From Calditerrivibrio sp. (GTDB taxonomy: Bacteria; Chrysiogenota; Deferribacteres; Deferribacterales; Calditerrivibrionaceae): a stretch of DNA of 64,000 nucleotides. Position 1 is the first letter of the stretch. Every line of letters begins with the position of its first letter. Positions 1 to 9,734 of this stretch are shown piece by piece. The translations under genes and the position numbers were made by a program. The stretch is from positions 82,260 to 146,259 of the forward strand of contig JAOAHS010000037.1 of assembly GCA_026415135.1 (NCBI GenBank). Reading direction: 5' to 3'. A model generated the notes under the pieces. The model was not told the origin of the DNA. It saw only the letters and a list, made by a program, of their open reading frames with translations, and did not search any database.

Positions 1-626
1 GATGAAATTAAAATTACCGGCAAAACAGATTTAAAACCCAAAAAAGAACCTGTCATGGCCATAAGATACATATCCCCATCCCCCATACCTTCCCTTTTTT
101 TAAACAGCTTATAAAGAAATGCAGGCAAAAAAAGGGATAAAAACCCCAGCACCATCCCTAAAAGACTATTTAAAACACCTACCCCATTAAAGTAAGATGT
201 TACAACTCCAAGAACAATACCCATATATAATATTACAGCGGGTATAACGCCACACTCAAACTCATCTTTTTCAAATGCAGTATAAAGATCTGTAAAACCA
301 GAGGTTAACATAAAAAAAGAGAATACCAGATAACTTATACCCTGCATATTGATACCAAACCGGTAGCAAATCAATAAAAAAATTAAAGCTACAGTAAATT
401 CTACAACAAGGTATCTAAAAGGGATTTTTTTCCCACAATCCCTACAGACACCTTTTAAAAAGATATAACTAATTATTGGTATGTTATTATACCACCTAAT
501 AGGTGCCTTACAATTAGGGCAAGATGAAGCAGGAGCAATTATCGATACCCCCCTGGGCAATCTATAAATCAAAACATTCATAAAACTGCCAAATATCGAT
601 CCTAAAACAAAAAAGAGAAAACACAT
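1..626 (-). CDS. pilD: Prepilin peptidase (type IV leader peptidase), C-terminus beyond window edge
   Basis: Membrane aspartyl protease that cleaves and N-methylates type IV prepilins and pseudopilins. About 208 residues are visible from an ATG at 624-626; the end lies outside the window. The N-terminal region has a first membrane helix, then a zinc-type cysteine pair arrangement (CPNC, then CRDC about 30 residues later). The two catalytic aspartate regions of the family are visible: TD in the sequence SGFTDLYT, and the GxGD motif in REGMGDGDMYL. Several hydrophobic segments follow. It ends the long minus-strand run and lies just downstream of cheX. A type IV pseudopilin substrate candidate is present at 63151-63615. 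Confidence 0.9.
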   Translation of the reverse strand, partial: MCFLFFVLGSIFGSFMNVLIYRLPRGVSIIAPASSCPNCKAPIRWYNNIPIISYIFLKGVCRDCGKKIPFRYLVVEFTVALIFLLICYRFGINMQGISYLVFSFFMLTSGFTDLYTAFEKDEFECGVIPAVILYMGIVLGVVTSYFNGVGVLNSLLGMVLGFLSLFLPAFLYKLFKKREGMGDGDMYLMAMTGSFLGFKSVLPVILIS

Positions 627-632
627 CTGTAT

Positions 633-1097
633 CTATTCTTCTTTTAAAGCTACTTCCACTACAAAAAATCTACTCCCCACATCAAATTTTACCCCCAAAC
701 AAGGAACATTGCTAGGACGATTGATCTTGTGACCTTTCCCAACTATTACATTAGGTATAGAGATTTTGAACTTAAGCCCCTTTTCAGAAAAGACCTTCTT
801 GGTACTTCCAGCAATCATATTTATAAATTCCCCAACTGCATCAACAACATCGTCATCAACTTTCTTTTTATCTTCCCCTAAGAATTTGCTCACAACCTCA
901 AGGGCAAGATCTTCAGGTAAGCTGATAACAACAGACCCCGTGGCCTGCCCAGCAAGACCTATAACACCTGAGATATCAAAAGATGGCTCATCACCCTGCT
1001 TTATATAAATATTATTCTTTTTTGGTTCTATACCGATCATAGTTTTGAAAACAGATAAAGTGGATTCTATAAATGGATTAATATACTCAGCTTTCAT
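633..1097 (-). CDS. cheX: CheX-family chemotaxis phosphatase
   Basis: 154-residue protein of the CheX/CheC class, which dephosphorylates CheY-P or acts on related response regulators. The family signature is visible around residues 87-97, with the catalytic-type pair E90 and N93 (E-x-x-N) in a GEFINMIAG context. Only one such motif is present, as in CheX rather than two-motif CheC. It overlaps the end of lpxI by 11 bases and precedes the prepilin peptidase gene, so chemotaxis and surface genes share a transcript with lipid A genes. No other che gene is in the window, so its partner must be encoded elsewhere. Confidence 0.85.
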   Translation of the reverse strand: MKAEYINPFIESTLSVFKTMIGIEPKKNNIYIKQGDEPSFDISGVIGLAGQATGSVVISLPEDLALEVVSKFLGEDKKKVDDDVVDAVGEFINMIAGSTKKVFSEKGLKFKISIPNVIVGKGHKINRPSNVPCLGVKFDVGSRFFVVEVALKEE

Positions 1098-1905
1098 AAT
1101 CTTCTCCCTTGTAAGATATCATAATTAGATTATTATCATCACAAAATCTTCTTACTTCATCATAATCTACAACAATAGTAGCATCTGCTTCTATTGCAAG
1201 ACATATACCTTTATTATCTAATATTTTTTTCAAAGTGTCAATACCTACTGTTGGAATATCGAACCTTTCATCCTGATTAGGCTTTGCAACCTTAACCACC
1301 ACAGCATCCCTTTTCGCTAAACCACATCCCCTTTCAATAGCTGCATCAGTTCCCTCTATGGCTTCCAATGCCATAACTGCCTTATTTTTTACTACCACTG
1401 TTTGACCCACATCAATACTTCCCAACAGCTTTGCAGCTTTATAACCAAAAGCTACATCTTCAAGAATCTTTTTAGTGGGTTTCCGTTTTGAAATTACACC
1501 TTTAGATACGAAAAGATCCCTCAAAATGTCACTCTGCTTTAAAACCTCTATACCATTTTTTCTGAATTCATCAACGATTTTCAGCATAATGGTATCATCA
1601 TTTCTATCTTTAAGTTCCAAAAGAAGTCGCATTGCTGTCAAATCAAGCCTTAGATTTTTATACAAAAGAGTTTTATTTACTTTCCCTGCAAAAAGGATCT
1701 TGTCCACATTATTTTTCTTTAACGTTTTTATAATCTTCCCAACTTGACCTGCACTGAATTGATATACACTGCTGTGAATTTTATTAAAATCAACTGTAAC
1801 TTCCTCTAAGAGGGATATCACTACTACATCTTTATATAGAGTTATGAGCTTTTCATAGGCAATAAGAGGTAATTTTCCATAACCAGCAATAAGACCTACG
1901 GTCAC
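1087..1905 (-). CDS. lpxI: UDP-2,3-diacylglucosamine pyrophosphatase LpxI
   Basis: 272 residues, typical length for LpxI (old DUF1009), which hydrolyses UDP-2,3-diacylglucosamine to lipid X at the cytoplasmic membrane; it replaces LpxH in many bacteria outside the gamma group. The N-terminus MTVGLIAGYGKLPLIA and the C-terminal region with GTDAAIERG and the IPTVGIDT segment match the family pattern. It sits directly after the Gfo/Idh gene (1-base gap) in an lpxD-fabZ-lpxA-Gfo-lpxI order. lpxB, often the next gene, is absent here and replaced by cheX. Confidence 0.9.
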   Translation of the reverse strand: MTVGLIAGYGKLPLIAYEKLITLYKDVVVISLLEEVTVDFNKIHSSVYQFSAGQVGKIIKTLKKNNVDKILFAGKVNKTLLYKNLRLDLTAMRLLLELKDRNDDTIMLKIVDEFRKNGIEVLKQSDILRDLFVSKGVISKRKPTKKILEDVAFGYKAAKLLGSIDVGQTVVVKNKAVMALEAIEGTDAAIERGCGLAKRDAVVVKVAKPNQDERFDIPTVGIDTLKKILDNKGICLAIEADATIVVDYDEVRRFCDDNNLIMISYKGEDYES

Positions 1906-1906
1906 T

Positions 1907-2875
1907 TTACACCCTGACCCTACCTATCTTGGTCTTAAGTATACTATCCACTTTAAGGGCTACTTTGAGGGAGTTAAGCTCATGCTCCACTGTCACTATC
2001 CTACTGGTCTCTTTTTTTATACAACTTAAAAAATGTTTTATCTCCATTTTTAATGGGTTATCCTTATATACAAACACCCTTTCTAATACATACTCGTTTA
2101 TATATTTTAGTTCTTTATTCCCAAATACATGCTGGGAAGCTCCTTTTCTATAGATGTTTATATCTTGATTTGTATAATCTATATATATAAAAGCATCTTG
2201 TTGACTGATGCTCATAGTTCTATCTTTTTTTTGAGTTACTCTGCTTACAAGGATATTAGCAATAGCATTGTTATCAAACACAAGGGTTACGGAAGCAAAA
2301 TCTGGTAGATCTGAGTAAACAAGACTACCTTTTGCCTCTATATCAATTACATCCCTACCTATAAGATTCAGTATGATATCTATATCATGAATCATTAAGT
2401 CCAAAACTATACTGTCATCCTTCATCCTCTCAACAAATGGTCCTACCCTTCTGGACTCAATTAGAAAAGGGTTATTTATAAGCTTCTTCAACTCTTGAAC
2501 AGCAGCATTAAATCTCTCCACATGACCAATATGTAATACCAAATCCTTCTTTTGGGCAATATTAAAAAGCTCCACCGCTTGCTCATAATCTGTGGTAATA
2601 GGCTTTTCCACTAAAACATGCTTACCTGCGTTTAGACAGTCTTTTGCTATCTGATAATGGAATTTTGTAGGGGCAGCAATGGTTACTGCATCTACCTTGT
2701 CCAAAATCTCTTTATAATTTGTCGTAACAATTGTATCTGGATTTAACGGTAATGTATCAAATATATCCGCATCAATATCACAAACTGCAGCCTTTTGAAT
2801 ATCACTGATCTCATCATAGAGGTTCAAATGGTATCTACCCATTCTACCGACACCGATAAGCCCCATCCTTATCAT
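1907..2875 (-). CDS. Gfo/Idh/MocA-family NAD(P)-dependent oxidoreductase in the lipid A cluster
   Basis: 322 residues with an N-terminal Rossmann fold (GLIGVGRMGRYH) and the family's E-K-P motif in HVLVEKPITT near residue 92. Its start overlaps the lpxA stop codon by four bases (ATGA), so the two are probably translationally coupled. Members of this family oxidise the 3-hydroxyl of sugar nucleotides. In some bacteria (GnnA with aminotransferase GnnB) this gives 3-amino UDP-GlcNAc for lipid A with amide-linked chains at C3. No GnnB-like aminotransferase gene is visible here, so the substrate is uncertain. Confidence 0.8.
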   Translation of the reverse strand: MIRMGLIGVGRMGRYHLNLYDEISDIQKAAVCDIDADIFDTLPLNPDTIVTTNYKEILDKVDAVTIAAPTKFHYQIAKDCLNAGKHVLVEKPITTDYEQAVELFNIAQKKDLVLHIGHVERFNAAVQELKKLINNPFLIESRRVGPFVERMKDDSIVLDLMIHDIDIILNLIGRDVIDIEAKGSLVYSDLPDFASVTLVFDNNAIANILVSRVTQKKDRTMSISQQDAFIYIDYTNQDINIYRKGASQHVFGNKELKYINEYVLERVFVYKDNPLKMEIKHFLSCIKKETSRIVTVEHELNSLKVALKVDSILKTKIGRVRV

Positions 2876-3648
2876 TCTCCCCTCCTCATCAAACCTCTTT
2901 TCGATTTGCGGATGAACTCCAAAAAGACCTTTACCTCGTCGTATTGATTAAGCTTCGAGATCTCCTTTATGACATCTTCCAAAACGTAATCCATATTTAC
3001 AAGAATATCATAAGCCTTTTTCAACTCACTCCTAACCTCTGCTGGTACTCCTCTACGTTTTAAACCTATCATATTAAGTCCATATAACTTAGCTGGGTTT
3101 CCATCCACAAGACAGAAAGGGGGAACATCTTTTGTTATTTTAGCACAGCCCCCCACCATCGCTTGTCGACCTATTCTGGTAAACTGATGTACTGCAGCCT
3201 GACCACCTAAAATTACACCATCATCGATATGTACATGCCCTGCTAAAGCAACATAGGAAGTGATTATAACATTATTACCTATTCTACAATCATGGGCCAC
3301 ATGACTTGCTGCCATTATAAAACAGTTATCACCTATGGTAGTAACCCATTCCTCTTTTGTACTTCCCCTATGTAAAAAAGAAAACTCCCTTATAACACAG
3401 TTTTTGCCTATAACAAGCCTTGTATCTTCCCCTCTATAACTGATATCCTGTGGAGCACCACCCAAATTTACATTTGGAGATACAACAGTCCCGTCACCTA
3501 TTTCGGTATTACATTCGATCACAGTTCCAAAACCTATCTTTACATTTTCCCCTATTTTACAATTTTTACCGATATATACATTCGCTGCAATCTCAGCCGA
3601 AGGAGCTACCTCTGCAGTTTTGTCAATAAATGCTGACTTATCTATCAT
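2872..3648 (-). CDS. lpxA: UDP-N-acetylglucosamine acyltransferase LpxA
   Basis: 258 residues, normal for LpxA, which transfers a 3-hydroxyacyl chain from ACP to UDP-GlcNAc in the first step of lipid A synthesis. The N-terminal two thirds are left-handed beta-helix hexapeptide repeats. The catalytic histidine lies in SHVAHDC (H119 by analogy with H125 of the E. coli enzyme; H116 matches H122). The C-terminal helical part closes the protein. The gene is 12 bases downstream of fabZ, which competes for the same 3-hydroxyacyl-ACP pool. Confidence 0.95.
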   Translation of the reverse strand: MIDKSAFIDKTAEVAPSAEIAANVYIGKNCKIGENVKIGFGTVIECNTEIGDGTVVSPNVNLGGAPQDISYRGEDTRLVIGKNCVIREFSFLHRGSTKEEWVTTIGDNCFIMAASHVAHDCRIGNNVIITSYVALAGHVHIDDGVILGGQAAVHQFTRIGRQAMVGGCAKITKDVPPFCLVDGNPAKLYGLNMIGLKRRGVPAEVRSELKKAYDILVNMDYVLEDVIKEISKLNQYDEVKVFLEFIRKSKRGLMRRGE

Positions 3649-3660
3649 GTAATCTCCATC

Positions 3661-4092
3661 TTATCTTTTTCTCATCATTGCCATAAATTCAGCTTCGGTG
3701 GTTATATATCCATCAACTGTAATTTCACCCTTTAACTTAAACACATTCCCTTTCTTTTTTACCATTTCAACTTTAAGTATCATCACATCCCCCGGAACCA
3801 CCGGTCTTCTAAACTTTGCGTTCTCTATACTCATAAAAAAAATCTCACAATTAGTAGCATCAGCATCTTCCACATAGTCATGACATAAAATCCCCCCAGT
3901 CTGTGCCAACGCTTCTATCTGTAAAACTCCAGGCATGATCGGATCCCCAGGGAAATGCCCCATAAAAAAGTGCTCATTTATTGTCACATTCTTTTGGGCA
4001 ATGATACACCCGTCCCCTTTTTCAATAACCTTATCTACCAGTAAAAAGGGATACCTATGCGGGATTAATGACATTATCTTTTTTATGTCCAT
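3661..4092 (-). CDS. fabZ: 3-hydroxyacyl-ACP dehydratase FabZ
   Basis: 143 residues with the hot-dog fold signature. The catalytic residues are H46 in GHFPGDPIMPG and E60 in the central helix (VLQIEALAQ). The enzyme dehydrates 3-hydroxyacyl-ACP in fatty acid elongation. The placement between lpxD and lpxA is the conserved order in Gram-negative lipid A clusters. Its start codon overlaps the last base of lpxD. Confidence 0.95.
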   Translation of the reverse strand: MDIKKIMSLIPHRYPFLLVDKVIEKGDGCIIAQKNVTINEHFFMGHFPGDPIMPGVLQIEALAQTGGILCHDYVEDADATNCEIFFMSIENAKFRRPVVPGDVMILKVEMVKKKGNVFKLKGEITVDGYITTEAEFMAMMRKR

Positions 4093-5108
4093 CAGTTACT
4101 CCCTTTAAGTTTATCGATATCTTTTTTAAGGCTATATAGCTCTTTAAAAACAGCGTAGTTTTTCATAAACTGTTTGGACTCTATAATAGGAGACCCAAGA
4201 TAAACACCCTTTGACTCAATATCAGACATAACACCAGATTGAGCCATTACAATTGTACCATCAGCAATACTAACATGATCCCCAACACCCACTTGACCAG
4301 CAAGGATAACATAATTACCGATATTACATGAGCCAGCAATACCAACCTGGGCAACAATAATACAATTCTTCCCTATCTTGACATTATGGCCAATCTGAAC
4401 CAGATTGTCTATTTTAGTACCTTCCCCTATCACTGTGGCTGATAAGGTAGCTCTATCAATACAACAGTTTGCACCTATCTCCACATTATCTTCTATTATA
4501 ACGTTACCCACCTGCCTTATCTTTACATGCTTATCAGAAAGATTAACATAACCAAACCCATCAGAGCCGATTACTGTACCAGCGTGTATTATCACATTAC
4601 TGCCTATAACAGTATCGTTATATATAACAACGTTGGGGTATATTTTCACATTATTACCTATAGTTACATTTTTACCTATTTTAACCCCAGCACCCAAAAA
4701 ACAGTTATCACCAATAGTAACTCCGTCAGAAATCACTACAAAATCATCTATATAACAATTATCCCCAATCTTAGCACTCTTAGATATCGATGCTCTGAAA
4801 GATAGATAAGGAGAAAATTGTTCTTCCGGATAAAAAATCTCAAGCATTTTCACAATAGTTAGCTTGTCATCATCAACTACCACATGAGGCTTTTCCAATG
4901 ATATATTTAGCGAACTAAAAACAACAACAGCTAATATATTAGAATTACTTACCAAATCTAAAAACTTTTTATGGGTAAGCAAAACCACACTATCAGGTTT
5001 TGGTTGTTCTATGGAAGAAAAGTTTTTTACTGGGATATCTTCCCCAACTAATCTACCACCCAACTTTTTAGCAAGCTCAGATAATCTTATTTTTTCTTGC
5101 TGTTCCAT
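4092..5108 (-). CDS. lpxD: UDP-3-O-acylglucosamine N-acyltransferase LpxD
   Basis: 338 residues, normal family length. An N-terminal uridine-binding domain (about 1-100) is followed by a long hexapeptide-repeat beta helix (about 105-315). The catalytic histidine context is visible as [10 protein letters not shown], and the C-terminus is a short lysine-rich helix. It adds the second 3-hydroxyacyl chain, to the 2-amino group, in lipid A synthesis. The start overlaps the end of the skp gene by 22 bases. Confidence 0.95.
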   Translation of the reverse strand: MEQQEKIRLSELAKKLGGRLVGEDIPVKNFSSIEQPKPDSVVLLTHKKFLDLVSNSNILAVVVFSSLNISLEKPHVVVDDDKLTIVKMLEIFYPEEQFSPYLSFRASISKSAKIGDNCYIDDFVVISDGVTIGDNCFLGAGVKIGKNVTIGNNVKIYPNVVIYNDTVIGSNVIIHAGTVIGSDGFGYVNLSDKHVKIRQVGNVIIEDNVEIGANCCIDRATLSATVIGEGTKIDNLVQIGHNVKIGKNCIIVAQVGIAGSCNIGNYVILAGQVGVGDHVSIADGTIVMAQSGVMSDIESKGVYLGSPIIESKQFMKNYAVFKELYSLKKDIDKLKGSN

Positions 5109-5608
5109 TCTTTATTATACCTTTCAATAACAAGCTTGGTTATGTCGGTTGTATCAGAGTTATAAAGTACTCCAGACTCCCTTTTTTCAAATATTATACC
5201 ATAACCCAATTCTTTACCTAATTTTTCCACAACATCCCGGAGTTCATTAGCTATCTTATTAACTAACATCTGCTCCTTTTTCTTAAACTCTTCATTGGCA
5301 TCCTTTATTATTCTCTGTAGATCCTTGAGCTTCTTTTGATACTCATCCATCTTAAGTTGCTTTGCATCCTCGCTTAGTACAGCACTTTGAGCATTTATCT
5401 CATCCTGCATCTTTTTAAGCTCCATGCTCTTTGTATCTATCTCCTTTTGAAGATCCTGATACTCCTTTTTCATACTCTCCACTGCTGCCTTACCAGCGTT
5501 ACTCTCATCCAGGGCTTTTTGCATATCAAAAACAGCAATTTTAGTGTTTGCAAAAGCTAAACTAAACATAAACGTAAACATCACTACAGACAAAAACAAC
5601 TTCCTCAT
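5087..5608 (-). CDS. skp: Periplasmic chaperone Skp/OmpH family
   Basis: 173 residues from the chosen ATG at 5606-5608, which has a strong GGAGG site seven bases upstream; an in-frame ATG 33 bases earlier has no such site and would spoil the signal peptide. A signal peptide ([14 protein letters not shown]) is followed by a long charged coiled coil of about 100 residues, the tentacle region of Skp, and a short beta segment. Skp holds unfolded outer-membrane proteins in the periplasm. It lies between bamA and lpxD, the standard arrangement. Confidence 0.9.
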   Translation of the reverse strand: MRKLFLSVVMFTFMFSLAFANTKIAVFDMQKALDESNAGKAAVESMKKEYQDLQKEIDTKSMELKKMQDEINAQSAVLSEDAKQLKMDEYQKKLKDLQRIIKDANEEFKKKEQMLVNKIANELRDVVEKLGKELGYGIIFEKRESGVLYNSDTTDITKLVIERYNKEWNSKKK

Positions 5609-5627
5609 AAATCCTCCAGATAATTTA

Positions 5628-7862
5628 TTAAAATAGTCCACCTATGGAGAAATCCCACCTGCCAGGTGCTTCTCCCGGTTTTCTATCAAGCTTGTGACCA
5701 TACTCTATCCTAAGTGGCCCAATTGGTGAAAACCACCTAAAACCATAACCCACCGTCTTCACAAAATCCTTTGACAGGTATGCTTCCCCTTTATCATATA
5801 CCTGTCCAGCGTCAAAAAAGAAAACACCTTTAAACTTGTTCTCCTTAGATATATCGAAAGAGAGTTCAGCATTAAAGAGCAAATATTTGTCACCACCGTA
5901 AGCATATCCATCTTTATCCCTCGGAGATATATCTCCATATTTGTACCCTCTCACACTATACATACCACCAAGTCTATATCGTTCATCAATAGGTAGTTCT
6001 TTACCACCTAAGGGTGTCAAGTACCCCAGTTCACCTCTGACCATTCCCACGAAGGACCAGAAAAGTGGGAAATACTGATTACTCTCTAAACCTGTTTTCA
6101 CAAACTCATTATCCCCGCCAAGTAACCCACCAGCATATTTTATATATAAACTCGATTTGTTACCCTTTGATGGATCAAAAGGATGATTTAAAGTATTCCA
6201 AACAATGCTTGGTGTAAAACTAACTGTTACAGTATCACCCTCTTGTGCCTTTATATATTCAGAAGCATTTACATCTATATCGTATATCTTTATCTTATCG
6301 TAAGCAAGTCTATAATTTATATAAAGCTTACGTTTAATTATTGGATGCCCCAACCTAAAAGCTATACCCTCAGATTTCTTTGTATACTCATAGTAGCTTC
6401 GTTTAAGATTGTAAAGATCAACCCCAGCAGTAATAGGTCTATCAAAAAGCCATGGATCAGTAAAGCTTAAGGTATAATCTGTTCTCTTCTCAGAAAACTC
6501 TGCCTTCAAACCAAGGTTATACCCCAATCCAAAAAGATTGGCCTGATTCACCGATGCCATTGCCGTAAAACCATCAAGACTTGAATAACCTGCTCCAACA
6601 GTAAACATGCCTGTAGGTTTTTCCTTTACACTTAGCTTTAGATCTATCAGACCATCAGCTACCACATCCTCTTTTAAATTAACCTCTTCAAAATAATTGG
6701 TAAACTCCACATGTCTCTTAGAGTCGCGTATCTTTATTGAATTATACTTCTCCCCTTCAACTATATCAAACTCTCTTCTTATAACCCTATCTCTTGTTTT
6801 GTTGTTACCAGATATTATTATCCTATTTATATGATAAAGAATGTTCTCCTCTATATTGTAGGTTATATTTACAATCTTCTCATCATCCTTGATATCATTG
6901 ACAGGATCCACATTAGCAAAGGCATATCCAATCTCCGTAAACGCATCTGTTAGAGCGGCTATATCCTTTTGAAACTTTTCAGCACTAAAGAGATCCCCTT
7001 TTTTTAGACTCAATTTATCCATCAATGTTTTATTATCAATATGAACATTGCCTTTAAAAGAGATCTCACCAATCTTGTATTTTTCACCCTCCTCTATCCT
7101 GAAGTTTAGGGTAACTTTCTTCTTATCCTCAGAATAAATTAGCTCTGGTTCACCCACCTTTACCCTCATAAAACCATTGTTAAGATAATGCTGTCTTATG
7201 CGTTCCCTATCAATTTCCAGATTTTCCCGTTTAATTTTACCACTACCGGTAAGCCATGAGAAAAAGCCTTTCTCGTTTGTTTCAATAAGTTTCCTTAGCT
7301 CTTTTTCCTTAAACGCCTTATTACCATAGAAATTTATGGTATATATCTTCGACTCAACGCCTTCATCAATGGTAAATACAATATCTACAGCATTGTTACC
7401 CCTCTCTTCAATATCATAACTAATCTTCACATTAAAAAAATTGTTATCCTCATATTTCTTACGGATCTGCTTAACACTATCCTCTATAAGTTTTTTATCG
7501 AAAGGGGAGTTATCCTTTATTTTAAGCTCTTCTTTTAATTTATCTTCCTTAATCTCCTTATTCCCTTCAAAATACACCTTATTAACAAAAGGCTTTTCTT
7601 TTACCACATATATGAGTACCATCTTGTCTTCATCAAATCGAAGATCGACCTTAATATCCAAAAATAAACCAGATTCATACATTTTCTTAATGGAGTCATC
7701 GATCTTTTTAAGATCCAGTTCTTCACCTGCTTTGGGCAAAAACGTCTGAATCTTAGACTCGGATACCCTCTTGTTACCTTGAATCAATACCTTATCAATA
7801 GTCCCAGCATGAACACTACCAAGAAACAACAGCAATCCTAAAACAGCCAAAAACCTTTTCAT
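5628..7862 (-). CDS. bamA: Outer membrane protein assembly factor BamA
   Basis: 744 residues with a signal peptide (about 1-19), five POTRA-type repeats up to about residue 415, and a C-terminal 16-strand barrel. The conserved loop-6 motif VRGY is visible near residue 640, and the protein ends in an aromatic residue (FSIGGLF), the usual barrel-targeting end. BamA inserts barrels into the outer membrane, including LptD, which is encoded at 40336-42465. It overlaps the hisG stop by four bases. Confidence 0.95.
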   Translation of the reverse strand: MKRFLAVLGLLLFLGSVHAGTIDKVLIQGNKRVSESKIQTFLPKAGEELDLKKIDDSIKKMYESGLFLDIKVDLRFDEDKMVLIYVVKEKPFVNKVYFEGNKEIKEDKLKEELKIKDNSPFDKKLIEDSVKQIRKKYEDNNFFNVKISYDIEERGNNAVDIVFTIDEGVESKIYTINFYGNKAFKEKELRKLIETNEKGFFSWLTGSGKIKRENLEIDRERIRQHYLNNGFMRVKVGEPELIYSEDKKKVTLNFRIEEGEKYKIGEISFKGNVHIDNKTLMDKLSLKKGDLFSAEKFQKDIAALTDAFTEIGYAFANVDPVNDIKDDEKIVNITYNIEENILYHINRIIISGNNKTRDRVIRREFDIVEGEKYNSIKIRDSKRHVEFTNYFEEVNLKEDVVADGLIDLKLSVKEKPTGMFTVGAGYSSLDGFTAMASVNQANLFGLGYNLGLKAEFSEKRTDYTLSFTDPWLFDRPITAGVDLYNLKRSYYEYTKKSEGIAFRLGHPIIKRKLYINYRLAYDKIKIYDIDVNASEYIKAQEGDTVTVSFTPSIVWNTLNHPFDPSKGNKSSLYIKYAGGLLGGDNEFVKTGLESNQYFPLFWSFVGMVRGELGYLTPLGGKELPIDERYRLGGMYSVRGYKYGDISPRDKDGYAYGGDKYLLFNAELSFDISKENKFKGVFFFDAGQVYDKGEAYLSKDFVKTVGYGFRWFSPIGPLRIEYGHKLDRKPGEAPGRWDFSIGGLF

Positions 7863-8479
7863 CCTCTCAACATCTCCAATATCTTTTTTATTTTTACATA
7901 TTTTACTCTTGTAAGATTCTTATTGCCAATGAGCCTTGCTGTAGAATCCATTATCTTATCAATTACATGAAGCCCATTTTTCCTCAAGGTCTCGCCTGTG
8001 GAAACAAGATCAACAATAATATCTGACAATCCCAACAAAGGCGCTATCTCTATCGAACCATAAAGTTTTATAGTTTCAATAAAAAAACCTTTTTTAATAA
8101 AGAAATCTTTCGTTACATTAACAAACTTAGTAGCCACCTTTATATCGTGTTTGTATTTAAAATTTGGATCGGTGGATGCTACACACATGCTACAAAATCC
8201 GAAATTCAGATCTAAAAACTCATACACATCCGCCTTTGTTTCGCATATAATATCTTTACCAACAACTCCAAGATCACATGCCCCATATTCTACATACGTG
8301 GGTACATCCATATTTCTAACGATTAAAAACCTGAACCCCTTATCCAGATCTTCAAATATGAGCTTTCTTGAATCAAAATCAATACAGTTCTCATCGAGTA
8401 TCTTCTTATTTATAAAAAGTTCTATAGTTTCTTCCGCAAGCCTACCCTTTGGTAGCGCGACAGTTATTATATCATTCAT
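7859..8479 (-). CDS. hisG: ATP phosphoribosyltransferase, short form (HisG_S)
   Basis: 206 residues: the short form, lacking the C-terminal regulatory domain of the approximately 290-residue enzyme. It catalyses the first step of histidine synthesis. Family features include the N-terminal ALPKGRLAEE, the DLGVVGKD segment, and the PRPP-binding loop near residues 155-170 (DLVSTGETLRKNG). HisG_S enzymes need HisZ as regulatory partner; no hisZ is in this window. It overlaps murA by eight bases, so a histidine gene is embedded in envelope genes. Confidence 0.93.
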   Translation of the reverse strand: MNDIITVALPKGRLAEETIELFINKKILDENCIDFDSRKLIFEDLDKGFRFLIVRNMDVPTYVEYGACDLGVVGKDIICETKADVYEFLDLNFGFCSMCVASTDPNFKYKHDIKVATKFVNVTKDFFIKKGFFIETIKLYGSIEIAPLLGLSDIIVDLVSTGETLRKNGLHVIDKIMDSTARLIGNKNLTRVKYVKIKKILEMLRG

Positions 8480-9734
8480 CCTTTTCCCTTACTATTTGGG
8501 CACCCAAAGCATTCATCTTTTTATCAAAATCTTCATAGCCCCTGTCGAGGTGATAGATTCTGTGGATATTAGACTCACCTTCCGCCATCATGGCGGCGAT
8601 CACAAGCCCAGCACTTGCTCTTAGATCTGAAGCCATAATATCAGCCCCAGTAAGCCGTTCCACCCCTTTTATAACCGCTGATCTATCCTTGAGTCTTATG
8701 TCAGCCCCCATTCTCTTCATCTCCGACACATGCATGAACCTGTTTTCAAAGATATTTTCGGTAATAACCGATAGCCCTTTGGCCTTTGTCATAATTGCCA
8801 TAAACTGGGCCTGCATATCCGTTGCAAAACCGGGGTAAGGCTGAGTAACAACATCTGCAGATTTTAAAACACCACTAGATGAAATTTTTAAAGTATTTTT
8901 ATTTACTATCTTTATTTGACAACCAGTTTCTATCAATTTATCAATAGTAGCCTTCATCGCCTCAACGGGCGCATCTTCTATTAAAACTTCCCCACCCACT
9001 CCAGCTACAGCACACATAATAGTTCCTGCTTCAATTCTATCTGGCATTACAGAGTAGTCTGTAGGAGATAGTTCAGAGACTCCCCTAATCTTGATTACAT
9101 TTGTACCTTCGCCGGTGATATCTGCCCCCATCTTTTTTAGAAACCTGGCCAAATCCACCACCTCAGGTTCCTGGGCAGCATTGTAAAGTATCGTCTCCCC
9201 TTCAGCGAGGGTAGCAGCCATCATAATATTTTCTGTACCAGTAACAGTAACAAGATCAAAATATATTTCTGTCCCTTTAAGTCTATCGGCCTCTGCAATA
9301 ATATAACCATGCTCAATATCCACCCTTGCACCCATTTGGACCAAAGCTTTTATATGTTGATCCACAGGCCTTTCCCCTATGGCACAACCACCGGGCAACG
9401 AAACCTTTGCCCTCCCCTTTTTTGCTACTAAGGGCCCCAAAACCAAGACACTAGCTCTCATCGTCTTAACCAACTCATAAGGAGCTGTCCAGAGATCTAC
9501 CACATCATGATTTTTTATATACACCCTATTTTCTGAAAAATCATAATCCATTCCCAAAACTTTTAAAAGCTTGAGCATGGTCTTCACATCCATCAGATGA
9601 GGTACATTATCTATAACATACTCACCAGATGTCAAAATGGTTGCGGCAAGAATAGGTAATGAGGAGTTTTTCGCACCACTTATCTTAATCCTACCGTTTA
9701 AAGAATGACCACCTGTTACCCTGAATTTGTCCAT
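8472..9734 (-). CDS. murA: UDP-N-acetylglucosamine 1-carboxyvinyltransferase MurA
   Basis: 420 residues, normal for MurA, which transfers enolpyruvate from PEP to UDP-GlcNAc, the first committed step of peptidoglycan synthesis. Seen: K22 in the N-terminal GAKNSSLP motif, R93 in TMRAS, and the active-site loop GGCAIGERP with the PEP- and fosfomycin-reactive cysteine C117 (not the Cys-to-Asp variant). It overlaps prmC by 19 bases. Confidence 0.95.
   Translation of the reverse strand: MDKFRVTGGHSLNGRIKISGAKNSSLPILAATILTSGEYVIDNVPHLMDVKTMLKLLKVLGMDYDFSENRVYIKNHDVVDLWTAPYELVKTMRASVLVLGPLVAKKGRAKVSLPGGCAIGERPVDQHIKALVQMGARVDIEHGYIIAEADRLKGTEIYFDLVTVTGTENIMMAATLAEGETILYNAAQEPEVVDLARFLKKMGADITGEGTNVIKIRGVSELSPTDYSVMPDRIEAGTIMCAVAGVGGEVLIEDAPVEAMKATIDKLIETGCQIKIVNKNTLKISSSGVLKSADVVTQPYPGFATDMQAQFMAIMTKAKGLSVITENIFENRFMHVSEMKRMGADIRLKDRSAVIKGVERLTGADIMASDLRASAGLVIAAMMAEGESNIHRIYHLDRGYEDFDKKMNALGAQIVREKDE

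Noticed and set aside
8151..8624. 157-residue plus-strand frame opposite hisG and murA
   Set aside because: Antisense to two conserved genes with correct motifs; no promoter or ribosome site.
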